DNA of 64,000 nt. Source: Corynebacterium sp. TAE3-ERU12 (GTDB lineage: Bacteria > Actinomycetota > Actinomycetes > Mycobacteriales > Mycobacteriaceae). The DNA lies in contig NZ_JAHUTM010000002.1 of the NCBI RefSeq assembly GCF_019209905.1, positions 248,001-312,000 on the forward strand, written 5' to 3'. Position 1 is the first letter of the stretch; each line of letters opens with the position of its first letter. The translations under genes and the position numbers were made by a program. Below, in pieces: positions 26,509-36,277 of this stretch. Below the pieces are notes generated by a model. That model searched no databases. It was given only the letters and a program-made list of their open reading frames with translations, and was not told the DNA's origin.

Positions 26509-27141
26509 ATGCACTCACGCACTTCGGGCACCGGCCTCCCGCCGCGGCCCCACTCTCGCATGCCCGCCCAGCCCACGGCTGACCGCGCTCGTGGTGTGGT
26601 GTGGATTCACTCCGCCACGCCCGCACTGGCACCCCACCTGGCCTGGGCAATGACTACTGCCGGGATGAGCCTGGATAGCGGCGCCCGCCCCAGCTCCCGC
26701 TGCTTTATGACCCGCATTGATGACCCCAGCCGCATCTGCGCCGAGATGACCTGGCGGGGCCCAGCAACCGCCCCCAATGAGCTTGCCGACGCCCTATCCC
26801 GGTGGCCCGACCTCGTCTTCGAGATCGCCGCCGACGCGCGTTCCGGCAGGCCTGGACAACGGATCTGCCACCACCCGGACCTGGGAACCTTCGCCGCCGA
26901 TACGGACAGTGCGGGCAATATCCAGATAAACGAAAACCGCATCCGCGCCATCATGGCCAGATGCGGTCAACGCCCCATGCAGCTGCGCGCCGAACTAGCC
27001 GAAGCTATCGGCCAGCCCTGGGATGAACTGCTTGAACCATTGCGCCCCGGTACCGCCGGCCACGCAATGCCAGCAGAACAACCGGAATGCACCGTCGTGG
27101 ATCTCGCAGACCGCGCACAGCGGCGGCGGGGCAGCGCCTAG
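26509..27141 (+). CDS. DUF3145 family protein
   Basis: This 210-residue actinobacterial protein of unknown function starts at ATG 26509 (weak AGGTG site); ATG 26560 is possible and would be closer to the usual length. The core RGVVWIHSATPALAPHLAWAM is typical of DUF3145. There is no membrane segment. Its stop overlaps the end of the convergent ACP gene by four bases. I recall neighbouring placement with acpM/aceE in other corynebacteria. Confidence 0.8.
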   Translation: MHSRTSGTGLPPRPHSRMPAQPTADRARGVVWIHSATPALAPHLAWAMTTAGMSLDSGARPSSRCFMTRIDDPSRICAEMTWRGPATAPNELADALSRWPDLVFEIAADARSGRPGQRICHHPDLGTFAADTDSAGNIQINENRIRAIMARCGQRPMQLRAELAEAIGQPWDELLEPLRPGTAGHAMPAEQPECTVVDLADRAQRRRGSA

Positions 27142-27503
27142 TTCGTGTCCTCCCGACGAGCGTCGAGGTAGTCCACAACATCGCCCAGGGTTGCAAGATC
27201 CGCGATGTCCTCGTCGGCAATGCGCACCCCAGAGGACTCCTCGAGCCGCACAAAGAACTCCACAATGCTCAGCGAGTCCAGGCCCAGATCCGCGCCCAGC
27301 CGGCTGGACAGTGCTGGCGGTTCAGACTCATCTGCACCGTCGTCGCCGTCGCCGTCGTCGTCGGCAAGCAATGGACGCAGAACCTCGGTGACCTCAGCAC
27401 GGGTGCCCGTGGGCCCACCGTCGGAGCCAGAAGAGGTCGCCTCGTCGGCTGGGGCATCGTCGGACAGCATCGCTGCCAGGGCATCACCGAGGCTCTGCGT
27501 CAT
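27138..27503 (-). CDS. acpM: Acyl carrier protein
   Basis: This 121-residue ACP carries the 4'-phosphopantetheine site Ser77 in GLDSLSIVEF. An N-terminal 35-residue Ser-, Asp- and Ala-rich extension and an acidic run (DDDGDGDDGADESEP at about 48-62) in the helix 1-2 region make it longer than a typical 75-100 residue ACP. It is directly downstream of aceE (nine bases), so the two are probably co-transcribed. It could serve fatty or mycolic acid synthesis. Confidence 0.9.
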   Translation of the reverse strand: MTQSLGDALAAMLSDDAPADEATSSGSDGGPTGTRAEVTEVLRPLLADDDGDGDDGADESEPPALSSRLGADLGLDSLSIVEFFVRLEESSGVRIADEDIADLATLGDVVDYLDARREDTN

Positions 27504-27512
27504 GATGTACTC

Positions 27513-30293
27513 CTACTCAGCGCCGGAATCGGCATCAACATCAGATGCCTTCTTATCGACATACGGCGCAGCGGTCGGGTCAATGATCTCGTACTTCTGC
27601 GCAGCCTCATCGGCCAGCTTGATGTCGATCTTGCCCTCGGCAGCCAAACCAGCCAACGCAGCCACCACAACCGACTCAGCATCGGTATTGAAGTAGCGGC
27701 GGGCGGCCTCGCGAGTATCGGAGAAACCGAACCCATCGCAGCCAAGCACGGTGTAATCACCAGGCACCCACTGGCGGATCTGCTCCGGTAGGGCCTTAGC
27801 GAAGTCGGTGACTGCAATGAACGGGCCATCGGCATCTTCCAAGACCTTCTCCACAAACGGACGCTCATGGAATTCACCCGGGGCGCGCAGCACCTCGCGC
27901 TCACGGGCCAACCCCTCGCGGGCCAGTTCATTCCAGCTGGTCACAGAGTAAATGGAGGACGGAATCTGGTACTCCGACTCCAGGATCTCAGCTGCGCGCA
28001 ACGCCGCCTGCATGCCAATACCAGAGGCCAACAGGTTCACGTGGTTTTCCCCGGAGGTCTCCTGGTAGCAGTAGATGCCCTTATGCAGACCCTCGACATC
28101 GAGATTCTCCGGCTGGGCCGGCTGGTGAATCGGCTCGTTGTAGATGGTCAGGTAGTACATCACATTATCGCCACGGCCCGGGCCATACATCCGGTCGATG
28201 CCTTCGCGAATAATATGCGCCGCCTCGAAGGCGAAAGCCGGGTCGTAGCTGACCACAGCAGGGTTCGTAGAGGCCAACACAGGGGAGTGGCCATCCATAT
28301 GCTGCAGGCCCTCACCGGTCAAGGTGGTGCGGCCAGCAGTAGCGCCCAACAGGAAACCACGGCAACGCTGGTCACCCGCGGCCCACATGGAATCACCAGT
28401 GCGCTGGAAACCGAACATCGAGTAGAAGATGTACATCGGAATCATGGCGGTGCCATGCGTGGCGTAGGCCGAACCAGCAGCCATGAACGAGCCCATCGCG
28501 CCGGCCTCACAGATGCCCTCGTGCAGGATCTGGCCGTCAGTGGCCTCCTTGTACGACAACATCAAGTCATGGTCGACCGGGGTGTAGTTCTGGCCATGCG
28601 GGTTGTAGATCTTCAGCGTCGGGAACCACGAGTCCATACCGAAAGTACGGGCCTCATCCGGGATGATCGGCACAAAACGATCCTTGAGCCCCTTATCGCG
28701 CATGAGCTCCTTGAAGATACGCACCACAGCCATCGTGGAGGCGACCTTCTGCTTGCCGGACCCCTTCAGGACCGACTTAAGCTTCTCAACCTCCGGGACC
28801 TCCAGCGGCTCGTACTGCTCGCGGCGGCTGGGTAGGTACCCGCCCAGCTCAGAACGCCGCTGCTGCAGGTACTCGATCTCCTCCGAGTCCTCACCCGGGT
28901 GGTAGTACGGCGGCAGCTTCGGATCAGCTTCGAGCTGCTCATCAGAGATCGGGATCTCCTGCTTATCGCGGAAAGCCTTCAGGTCTTCCAGCGTCAGCTT
29001 CTTCATCTGGTGGGTGGCATTACGGCCCTCAAAATTATGGCCCAGGCCATAGCCCTTAATGGTGTGCGCCAGGATGACCGTCGGCTGATCCTTGGTCTCC
29101 AGGGCCTTCTTGTAGGCGGCGTAAATCTTGCGGTAGTCATGCCCACCGCGACGCAGCTGCCACAGCTCTTCGTCAGTCCAGCCCTCAATGAGCTTGGTGG
29201 CTTCCTCAGACTGGCCGAAGAAATGCTCGCGCACGTAGGCGCCGTCATTGGCTTTCAGGGTCTGGTAGTCACCGTCGGTGGTGCGGTTCATCAGATCGAC
29301 AAGCACACCGTCCTTATCGGCCTCGAACAGCTTGTCCCACTCGCGGCCCCACACAACCTTGATCACATTCCAGCCGGCCCCGCGGAAGAAGGACTCCAGC
29401 TCCTGAATGATCTGGCCATTACCGCGCACCGGGCCGTCAAGGCGCTGCAAGTTGCAGTTAATGACGAAGGTCAGGTTGTCGAGATTATTCGTCGCCGCGG
29501 CCTGGATCAGACCACGCGATTCAGGCTCATCCATCTCGCCGTCACCTAAGAACGCCCACACATGCTGCTCAGAGGTGTCCTTAATGCCACGGTTGTGCAG
29601 GTAGCGGTTGAACCGCGCCTGGTAAATGGCATCCATCGGGCCCAGGCCCATCGACACGGTCGGGAATTCCCAGAACTCCGGCATACCGTGCGGGTGCGGG
29701 TAGGACGGCAAGCCACCCTGCGGGCGGGACACTTCCTGACGGAAACCATCGAGGTCGTCCTCAGACAAACGCCCCTCGAGGAAAGCGCGGGCATACATAC
29801 CGGGGGAGGCGTGACCCTGGAAGAACACCTGGTCACCGCCGCCGGGGTGGTCCTTGCCGCGGAAGAAGTGGTTAAAGCCCACCTCGTAGAGCGGGGCGGA
29901 GGAAGCGTAGGTGGAAATATGCCCGCCGACGCCGATGCCCGGACGCTGGGCGCGGTGCACCATGATCGCCGCATTCCAGCGCATCCACTTGCGGTAGCGA
30001 CGCTCAATATCCTCATCGCCGGGGAATTCAGGCTCCATCGACGTCGGAATGGTGTTGACATAGTCAGTCGACGTCAGCGAAGGAAGCGGTACTCGCTTCG
30101 CGGTGGCGCGCTCCAGCAGGCGCAACATCAGGAAACGGGCACGCTCAGGCCCAGCTTCCTCCAATAGCCCGTCGAGTGACTCCATCCATTCCCGAGTCTC
30201 CTCAGGGTCCGAGTCGTTGAGATACGACGCCACACCATCGCGGATCAACGCGAAGTTGCTGTCGTCGGTCTGTCGGTCAGCCGTGTCAGCCAT
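27513..30293 (-). CDS. aceE: Pyruvate dehydrogenase E1 component (AceE)
   Basis: This 926-residue homodimeric E1 decarboxylates pyruvate with thiamine diphosphate and passes the acetyl group to E2. The thiamine-binding motif [12 protein letters not shown]...[14 protein letters not shown] (about 240-275) and the C-terminal E1 region ([17 protein letters not shown]) are present. The start ATG 30293 has GGGAGG nine bases before it. As usual in Corynebacterium, aceE is not clustered with E2 or E3. It probably shares its transcript with the ACP gene. Confidence 0.97.
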   Translation of the reverse strand: MADTADRQTDDSNFALIRDGVASYLNDSDPEETREWMESLDGLLEEAGPERARFLMLRLLERATAKRVPLPSLTSTDYVNTIPTSMEPEFPGDEDIERRYRKWMRWNAAIMVHRAQRPGIGVGGHISTYASSAPLYEVGFNHFFRGKDHPGGGDQVFFQGHASPGMYARAFLEGRLSEDDLDGFRQEVSRPQGGLPSYPHPHGMPEFWEFPTVSMGLGPMDAIYQARFNRYLHNRGIKDTSEQHVWAFLGDGEMDEPESRGLIQAAATNNLDNLTFVINCNLQRLDGPVRGNGQIIQELESFFRGAGWNVIKVVWGREWDKLFEADKDGVLVDLMNRTTDGDYQTLKANDGAYVREHFFGQSEEATKLIEGWTDEELWQLRRGGHDYRKIYAAYKKALETKDQPTVILAHTIKGYGLGHNFEGRNATHQMKKLTLEDLKAFRDKQEIPISDEQLEADPKLPPYYHPGEDSEEIEYLQQRRSELGGYLPSRREQYEPLEVPEVEKLKSVLKGSGKQKVASTMAVVRIFKELMRDKGLKDRFVPIIPDEARTFGMDSWFPTLKIYNPHGQNYTPVDHDLMLSYKEATDGQILHEGICEAGAMGSFMAAGSAYATHGTAMIPMYIFYSMFGFQRTGDSMWAAGDQRCRGFLLGATAGRTTLTGEGLQHMDGHSPVLASTNPAVVSYDPAFAFEAAHIIREGIDRMYGPGRGDNVMYYLTIYNEPIHQPAQPENLDVEGLHKGIYCYQETSGENHVNLLASGIGMQAALRAAEILESEYQIPSSIYSVTSWNELAREGLAREREVLRAPGEFHERPFVEKVLEDADGPFIAVTDFAKALPEQIRQWVPGDYTVLGCDGFGFSDTREAARRYFNTDAESVVVAALAGLAAEGKIDIKLADEAAQKYEIIDPTAAPYVDKKASDVDADSGAE

Positions 30294-30577
30294 CTAAATC
30301 CTCCCGCGGGGTTTGTGAGATGAATCCATTATCCCCTTTCCCCAATACCCTACGTTTGCCAAGCCCCCGGTGCACCAGGCGCCTGCGGCCGTGCTCATAA
30401 CAAGCCGCTACGCAGCCAATGGCCCTGCTTAGGGGGTGTATCGCAACCCCCACGCCTGGTTAGACCCTCCCTGAACCTGTGTACTGGTAGGTGCAGTGGG
30501 TAAGCTCTGCAGTGGAAAAGAACCAAAACAGTGGTGTGAGACAGAAAACGCCGCCAAGTTAGAGGAGGAAAACGGAA

Positions 30578-31000
30578 GTGGACGACGCCGCAGGCGCCGC
30601 CGGTCGGACGATTGACGTATTGGGCGTGAAGAAGAACATGCTCGTACAGGAGATCGGCTGGGACGAAGATAGTGACAGCTCCATCAGCGAAGCTATCGAA
30701 CAATTCCTGGGCGAAGATCTCCTCGAAGACGACACCGATGAGGTTGTCGATATCGTCCTGTACTGGTTTCGTGAAGATGACGGTGACCTCGTTGACGGTC
30801 TCGTCGACGCTATTCGACCCCTCAACGAGGAGGGCTGCATTTGGCTGCTCACTCCCGGCGCCGGCCGCCCCGGCGCGCTCGAGGCTGGCGTCATCGACGA
30901 ATCCGCCCAGCTTGCAGGCCTCGTCGGCACCTCCGCGGTGCGCCTGGGCGAATGGCAGGGCAACTGCCTGGTTCCCCGCGGCTCCAAGCGCCCCTCCTAA
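30578..31000 (+). CDS. DUF3052 family protein
   Basis: This 140-residue actinobacterial protein of unknown function starts at GTG 30578, with GAGGAGG a few bases upstream. It is acidic with a conserved core (VLYWFREDDGDLVDGLVDAIRPLNEEGCIWLLTPGAGRPG). There is no membrane segment. Its mycobacterial relatives lie beside aceE, and this gene is divergent from aceE, so it may be functionally linked. Confidence 0.85.
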   Translation: MDDAAGAAGRTIDVLGVKKNMLVQEIGWDEDSDSSISEAIEQFLGEDLLEDDTDEVVDIVLYWFREDDGDLVDGLVDAIRPLNEEGCIWLLTPGAGRPGALEAGVIDESAQLAGLVGTSAVRLGEWQGNCLVPRGSKRPS

Positions 31001-31088
31001 AAAGGCATAGCGACACCAACCACCCCGGAAGGCTGTGCTAGCGTTTCTGGGTGGCCGCGCTTGCTTGAGGGCATGCCAGCCCACACCC

Positions 31089-31163
31089 GCGGAGATAGCT
31101 CAGGGGTAGAGCTCTGGTTTTACACACCAGCGGTCGGGGGTTCGAAACCCTCTCTCCGCACCA
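31089..31163 (+). tRNA. tRNA-Val (TAC)
   Basis: The cloverleaf has acceptor GCGGAGA paired with TCTCCGC, anticodon loop TTTACAC with TAC at 31121-31123, T-loop GGTTCGAAACC, discriminator A and an encoded CCA. Confidence 0.97.
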
Positions 31164-31173
31164 ATCGCAGCGA

Positions 31174-31211
31174 ACAGCCCCAGGCGGACACCCGGTCCAC
31201 CTGGGGCTGTT
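31174..31211 (+). terminator. Terminator of tRNA-Val
   Basis: Stem ACAGCCCCAGG pairs with CCTGGGGCTGT around a 16-base loop, followed by TTTC. It lies 11 bases after the tRNA CCA. Confidence 0.75.
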
Positions 31212-31227
31212 TCGTGCGCAGCGGCAG

Positions 31228-32235
31228 TCAGTCATCAAAGCGGTCGCCTTGGCGGCGACCACGCTTGAGCGCCTGGCCATGTCCAGAATCGCCATAACGC
31301 TGCGCCAACCGACGCGCACGTTCCTCCTCGGCACGATCGGTCGCGCTGTGCTCAGCCGCCCGTTCCGGAGCCGGTGCCGGGTGTGTGGTGGCGGCATCGG
31401 CGGCGCCGCCGTCGGCACGCACAGACTCCGGTGCACGCTGCGCCGCCACGCGCGTGCGAGCCTGGCGCAACTGCTGCTCATGCTCGGCCTGCTCGGCCTG
31501 CTCCCGCTTGCGCTCACGAAGTTCGGCGAAAACAAACCACACCACAATCAACGGGGCAGCGATGCCGAAGAAAATCCACTGAATGCCGTAGGACAAATAC
31601 GGGCCAGACTCCAACTGGGGCAAGGGAATCGGCAATAGCCCGCCAGGCTGATCCTTAGCCAACTGCACCCAATCCGTAGCCAAATCCGCATCAACGAGAT
31701 CGCCGACCTGCTCGGTAGAAATGCCATAAACCTGAGTGGCGTCCGGCTCAATAATCGGCGCACGCTCCGGCGCAATCTCATTAAGACGCGCAAACCCCGC
31801 CACTGTGACCGGACCCTTCGGCGGGGCCGCAATCTCCGGCAACCCCTCATCAACCGGCGGCTCCCAGCCCCGATCAACCAAATACGTCACACCATCATCA
31901 GCACGAAACGCAGTCAGCACCTGAATAGCAGGCTTCGCATCCACCGGACGATTACGCAATAACACCTGCTGATCCGGCAGATACCGACCCGTCAGCGTTA
32001 CCCGACGCCACTCCGAACCCTCCGGCACCGCACCATCAGGGCCGAACACCTCCTCGGCAGGCACCGGGTCAGTCTCAAAAGCCTCCCGCAGCTGCTCATT
32101 GCGCTGCTGGGTCGCGGTATTCTTCCCCAACTGCCACGGCGCAAGCACCGTGAACGCCAAATATGTGAAGGCAAGCGCTAAGACCGCAGCGAGCACCCAC
32201 CCGGGCGTTAAGAACTGGCGAATTTTGCTACCCAC
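31228..32235 (-). CDS. SURF1 family cytochrome c oxidase assembly protein
   Basis: This 335-residue protein has the SURF1 layout: an N-terminal transmembrane helix (WVLAAVLALAFTYLAFTVL), an extracytoplasmic domain with the motifs WRRVTLTGRYLPDQQVLLRNR and YLVDRGW, and a second helix (about 220-245, WIFFGIAAPLIVVWFVFA). SURF1 helps assemble the haem-copper oxidase. The 90-residue charged C-terminal tail, with Glu-, Ala- and Arg-rich repeats, is not part of the family and is unusual. Confidence 0.92.
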   Translation of the reverse strand: MGSKIRQFLTPGWVLAAVLALAFTYLAFTVLAPWQLGKNTATQQRNEQLREAFETDPVPAEEVFGPDGAVPEGSEWRRVTLTGRYLPDQQVLLRNRPVDAKPAIQVLTAFRADDGVTYLVDRGWEPPVDEGLPEIAAPPKGPVTVAGFARLNEIAPERAPIIEPDATQVYGISTEQVGDLVDADLATDWVQLAKDQPGGLLPIPLPQLESGPYLSYGIQWIFFGIAAPLIVVWFVFAELRERKREQAEQAEHEQQLRQARTRVAAQRAPESVRADGGAADAATTHPAPAPERAAEHSATDRAEEERARRLAQRYGDSGHGQALKRGRRQGDRFDD

Positions 32236-32385
32236 GTCCCCAACCTTACGTCCGCCAGCCTGAAACGCCGCTCAACCCCCAGCCCTTCAGACAGCGGGAT
32301 AACTAAGAATCGAGCTGTCCAGGAGTAATATAGACCCCTACCGCCGCGAAAGCTGTGGGCGAAAAAGAAGACCCTGGAGGAACCC

Positions 32386-32967
32386 GTGCCCAATCTTGCT
32401 GCGCTGTTCTCCACGCGCAATAAGCGCGTGATGCGGCAGTTCATCCAGTTCGGCCTCGTCGGCGGAACCGGCGTCATCGTCAATACCGCCATCGCCATCC
32501 TGTGCCGCAAAACCGGCCTGCATTGGGATATCGGCGAACACGACGTATTCCTCAACCTCTTCGGCACCCGGTGGAATATCCGGATGTCCCACGTCTACGC
32601 CACCATTGCGTTCCTCGTCGCCAATATTTGGAACTTCCAGCTCAACCGGTCCTGGACCTTCCGCGTTGACAACCGGCCGAACTGGCTGCGCCAATTCATC
32701 CCATTCCTGCTCGCTGGGCTATCGGCACTATTCGTGGCGCTGATCACCATCACCCTGCTGAGCAACCCAACCTCACCGCTAGCGCTGCCAGCAGACATCT
32801 TCGATGACTCCACCGGGCTGCGCAACCGCTTCTACTGGGCCAACCTCATCGGCGTCATCCTGGGCACACCCGCGAACTTCATCATCAACAAACTGTGGAC
32901 CTTCCGGCTCATCGCAGGCGGCAAAAAACGCAAACGCTATGAGCTAGCGGTCATCGACCCCGACTAG
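32386..32967 (+). CDS. GtrA-like membrane protein
   Basis: This 193-residue protein starts at GTG 32386 behind GGAGG. It has four hydrophobic helices and the GtrA pattern (FIQFGLVGGTGVIVNTAIA and NFQLNRSWTF). GtrA proteins are thought to move or flip undecaprenyl-phosphate sugars for cell-wall glycan decoration. The C terminus is basic (GGKKRKRYEL). The stop overlaps the end of the convergent phosphatase gene. Confidence 0.9.
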   Translation: MPNLAALFSTRNKRVMRQFIQFGLVGGTGVIVNTAIAILCRKTGLHWDIGEHDVFLNLFGTRWNIRMSHVYATIAFLVANIWNFQLNRSWTFRVDNRPNWLRQFIPFLLAGLSALFVALITITLLSNPTSPLALPADIFDDSTGLRNRFYWANLIGVILGTPANFIINKLWTFRLIAGGKKRKRYELAVIDPD

Positions 32968-33467
32968 CGCTCGCTGGCGTCGTCAAGCAGCGTGCGCACC
33001 CACTCCACCACGCCCGGGGTAGCGGCCTCAATCTCCCGACGAGTGCGGGCAAAAGACTCCGCAGTGCCGTAATACGGGTCATCAACCTCGGCGCCTTCCG
33101 GCGAATCCGGGTCGAAGGACCGCATCAAGCGAATCCGCTCGGCGCTAATACCCTGCGCGCGCAGCTCCCGAATATGGCCGTTATCCATCGCCACGTACAA
33201 AGTGGCGTCATCATGCTCCGGGCCCAACTGGGCCGCAGTGTGCTGCGGATCATGCCCGGCCTGGGCCAGCTCCCGCTGGGCGCGTTCATCGGCATCCTGG
33301 CCCACATGCCAAGCGCCGATACCGCAGGACTTAATGAGCACATCCTCGCCCAGGCCCGCGTCCTCAATCGCATCGCGGACAATGATTTCTCCCATCGGGG
33401 AGCGGCAAATATTGCCGGAGCAGACAAAAACGAGATAAATGGACTCGGTGCGGCCCGTAGCTGACAT
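32964..33467 (-). CDS. Low-molecular-weight protein-tyrosine phosphatase
   Basis: This 167-residue enzyme has the P-loop CSGNICRS (catalytic Cys16, Arg22) and a C-terminal general-acid motif DDPYYG near 127-132. It dephosphorylates phosphotyrosine, possibly on envelope-polysaccharide kinases. It is convergent with the GtrA-like gene and divergent in orientation from nothing close on its 5' side except the HAD gene, about 112 bases away. Confidence 0.92.
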   Translation of the reverse strand: MSATGRTESIYLVFVCSGNICRSPMGEIIVRDAIEDAGLGEDVLIKSCGIGAWHVGQDADERAQRELAQAGHDPQHTAAQLGPEHDDATLYVAMDNGHIRELRAQGISAERIRLMRSFDPDSPEGAEVDDPYYGTAESFARTRREIEAATPGVVEWVRTLLDDASER

Positions 33468-33579
33468 GCGTGATTCTCCCGTAGTGGTCTCTCAACAGAT
33501 ACAGCCCACGGCCACCATCAGGCAGCCGCATACTGTGAATGACGTTAGACCATTCCGGTGCCTGCCGGGGCATGGACAC

Positions 33580-34299
33580 CTATTCCGCAAGCAGCCCACG
33601 CACCGCCGCGTCCAACTCCTGCATAGTGTGCGCAATAGCGGCGGCCTGCTCGCGTTCCGCATCCGGCCCGTACCCCCACCCCACGGCAACAGCCGGGAGC
33701 CCAAACACCGCCGCGCCCGCAAAATCATGACTCCGGTCGCCGATCATCACCACCTGCCGCGGCCCGCGACCTCGGGTATCCGGGGCCTGCGCCGCGTCCG
33801 GGGCATAAGCGGCACAACGTGTGGCCGGCAGCCCCAACTCGGCCAAGGCGTACTCGATGACGTCATCTTTTTCGCGCCGCGTGCCGTGGTCATCGGCGGC
33901 CCCAATAACATCGAAGAAGTCCAGCAAGCCGAACATATCCAGAGTCTTCCGGGTGTAGTACTCGCCCTTCGACGTTGCCGTGGCCAAGGCGAAACCGTCG
34001 GCACGCCACGAATGCAATAATTCCGGCCAGCCAGCAAACATGCTCGTCTGCCGCCATCCGCCACGCTGCTGTTGAGCCATATAGGCCGCCAGGGCAGTCT
34101 GCGCCCGCTGGCCAGTAATACCCAGCCGAGCGAAGGACTCCAGCATCGGTGGGCCAGCAATCGTGTCCAAAAACTCCGCGCCCGGCACCGGATGGTCAAT
34201 AGCAGCCATCGCTTCGCGGAAACCAGCCTGAATACCGGGCAACGAGTCACTCATTGTGCCGTCGAGGTCAATGAGCACAGTGGGGCGATGAGGATGCAT
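33580..34299 (-). CDS. HAD-family hydrolase (phosphoglycolate phosphatase-like)
   Basis: This 239-residue HAD phosphatase starts at ATG 34299; a second ATG at 34320 is possible, giving a duplicated MHPH start. Motif I is DLDGT (Asp11, Asp13), motif II ATATSKG, motif III Lys in RREKDDV and motif IV GDRSHDFAGA. The substrate is unknown; phosphoglycolate or a nucleotide is likely. A 20-residue Ala-, Pro- and Gly-rich insert sits before motif IV. Confidence 0.88.
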   Translation of the reverse strand: MHPHRPTVLIDLDGTMSDSLPGIQAGFREAMAAIDHPVPGAEFLDTIAGPPMLESFARLGITGQRAQTALAAYMAQQQRGGWRQTSMFAGWPELLHSWRADGFALATATSKGEYYTRKTLDMFGLLDFFDVIGAADDHGTRREKDDVIEYALAELGLPATRCAAYAPDAAQAPDTRGRGPRQVVMIGDRSHDFAGAAVFGLPAVAVGWGYGPDAEREQAAAIAHTMQELDAAVRGLLAE

Positions 34300-34385
34300 A
34301 TATCCAGTATGCGGGTGCACAAGCGCCAGCGCAGACTAGGCTCGAGGGCACAACTTCTCGCACCAACCGTGGAAGGTGAGCACCT

Positions 34386-35540
34386 ATGGCCGTCACAGTC
34401 GGCGATATCCGCACCGCCCTCGATGCGGCCTACCCGCCGCACCTGGCGCACAGCTGGGACCGGGTGGGACTCATCTGCGGCGACCCCAATGAGGAAGTCA
34501 CCCACGTCAGCGTCGCCCTAGACTGCACCGATGCGGTCGCCGACGCCGCCATCGCCGCTGGTTCACAGATGCTGGTCGTCCACCACCCGCTGCTGCTGCG
34601 CGGCGTATCCACCGTCGCCGCCGACACCCCCAAAGGCCGGATCGTGCACAAGCTCATCCGCGCCGGCGTGGCCCTCTTCGCCGCGCACACCAATGCTGAT
34701 GCCGCCCGCCCCGGCGTCAACGACGTCCTCGCCGAACTGCTCGGCGTCACCCCGGGTGCGCCGCTGGGCCCCCAAAACGTCGACAAGCTCGATCTGTGGG
34801 CGGTCAAAGTGCCGCTTGCCGACGCTGAGGCCGTGCGCGAGGCCATGTTCACCGCCGGGGCCGGCGAACTCGGCGACTACAGCGAATGCTCCTTCAGCTA
34901 CCCAGGTGAAGGACGCTTCCGGCCCAGCACCGACGCCAACCCGCACCTTGGCGAACGCGGCGAACTCGAACACGTCGACGAGCTCAAGATCGAACTGGTG
35001 GCACCGAAATCGCGCCGGGCTGCGGTCCGCGACGCCCTGATTGCCGCCCACCCGTACGAGGAACCGGCCTACGACATCATTGAATCCGCCGTCGATGCGG
35101 TACCGGCCGAAGAACAGCTGGGTATTGGGCGGATCGGTGAACTTGACGAACCAATGCCATTCCGCGATTTCGTCGCCCGCGTCGGCGAGCGCCTGCCGAA
35201 AACCGAATGGGGAGTGCGCGGCGCCGGCGACCCCGAGCGCATCATCCGCCGGGTAGCAGTGAGCTCCGGTTCGGGGGATAGTTTCCTCGATGCCGCCACC
35301 GCCGCTGGGGTGGACGCATTCGTCAGCTCCGATTTACGCCACCACCCCGTCGACGAAGCGCTGCGCGCTGGTGCCCCATGCATCGTGGACACCGCTCATT
35401 GGGCCAGCGAATTCCCGTGGTGCGGGGCGTGCGCGGACCTCATCACCCGCGAAACCGGGGTCACTGCCGACGTCCTCACCATCCGCACAGACCCGTGGAC
35501 CGTCGCCGCTGGCGCCACCTACCGGCAGGAACAGTCATGA
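34386..35540 (+). CDS. Nif3-like dinuclear metal centre hexameric protein (YbgI/DUF34)
   Basis: This 384-residue Nif3-family protein starts at ATG 34386 with GGAAGGTGAG before it. Metal ligands are visible in MLVVHHPLLLRG and the C-terminal HHPVDEAL, and an inserted PII-like domain covers about 120-240 as in the long form. Some family members are annotated as GTP cyclohydrolase I type 2; the true activity is unclear. The stop overlaps the start of the next gene by ATGA. Confidence 0.92.
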   Translation: MAVTVGDIRTALDAAYPPHLAHSWDRVGLICGDPNEEVTHVSVALDCTDAVADAAIAAGSQMLVVHHPLLLRGVSTVAADTPKGRIVHKLIRAGVALFAAHTNADAARPGVNDVLAELLGVTPGAPLGPQNVDKLDLWAVKVPLADAEAVREAMFTAGAGELGDYSECSFSYPGEGRFRPSTDANPHLGERGELEHVDELKIELVAPKSRRAAVRDALIAAHPYEEPAYDIIESAVDAVPAEEQLGIGRIGELDEPMPFRDFVARVGERLPKTEWGVRGAGDPERIIRRVAVSSGSGDSFLDAATAAGVDAFVSSDLRHHPVDEALRAGAPCIVDTAHWASEFPWCGACADLITRETGVTADVLTIRTDPWTVAAGATYRQEQS

Positions 35541-36274
35541 AAATCGCGCCCAAAACTCAACTCCAACTGCTTGAACTATCCGAATCGCGCACCCAGCTCG
35601 ACGGGATCGCTGCTCGCCGCGACTCCCTGCCGGAGCGGGCCGAATACACTAAATTGCAGTCCGAAGCCGCCCGCAGCCGCACCGAATCGGCGCGTTCTCG
35701 GTTGGCCGCCAAGGACCTCGGCATGGACTTGCGTCGTCTCGAAAGCGACTTGGACAAGCTGCGTCGTCGGGAAGCTGATGACCGACGCACCATGCGCGCC
35801 ACTGAAGACGAGCAAGCTCGTCGGGATATCGACTATGACCTGCGCTCCACCGTTCGTCGGCGCGAAGCCCTGGAACGCCGCATCGTGGAGGCACGTGACC
35901 GTCGGGATGCCTACGACCAGCACACCACCGGGGCTACTGGCGATATCGAAGAACAACTCAGTGCCGCCCGACGCGCCCTCGAAGCCGCCGATGACGCGCT
36001 CCTTCGAGAACAACACGAACTGGAGCAGCGGCTCACCGCACTGCGCCGCGTCGTCGACGAGGATTTGCTGGCTGAATTCGACCGTCTGGAGGACGAAGTC
36101 GGGATTGCCGTGGTGCGCCTCAATGGCCGCCAATGCCTGAGCTGCTTTATGGACCTAGACCCAGTCACGCTACGAGAATTCGCGCAGCTGGCAGTCGACG
36201 ACGTCGCAGTATGCCCGGAATGCCAGGCATGGGTGGTCCGCCCAGAAACCATCGCCGCAGCAGAAGGCCGCTAG
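35537..36274 (+). CDS. Coiled-coil zinc-ribbon protein
   Basis: This 245-residue protein starts at ATG 35537 overlapping the Nif3 stop. A long charged coiled coil (about 10-190) is followed by a zinc-ribbon with CLSC and CPEC pairs. It matches the actinobacterial CT398-like zinc-ribbon family, whose gene I recall next to Nif3 and an RNase H-phosphatase fusion. The role is unknown; the family is thought to bind nucleic acid. The next gene starts four bases after its stop. Confidence 0.9.
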   Translation: MKIAPKTQLQLLELSESRTQLDGIAARRDSLPERAEYTKLQSEAARSRTESARSRLAAKDLGMDLRRLESDLDKLRRREADDRRTMRATEDEQARRDIDYDLRSTVRRREALERRIVEARDRRDAYDQHTTGATGDIEEQLSAARRALEAADDALLREQHELEQRLTALRRVVDEDLLAEFDRLEDEVGIAVVRLNGRQCLSCFMDLDPVTLREFAQLAVDDVAVCPECQAWVVRPETIAAAEGR

Positions 36275-36277
36275 CCC

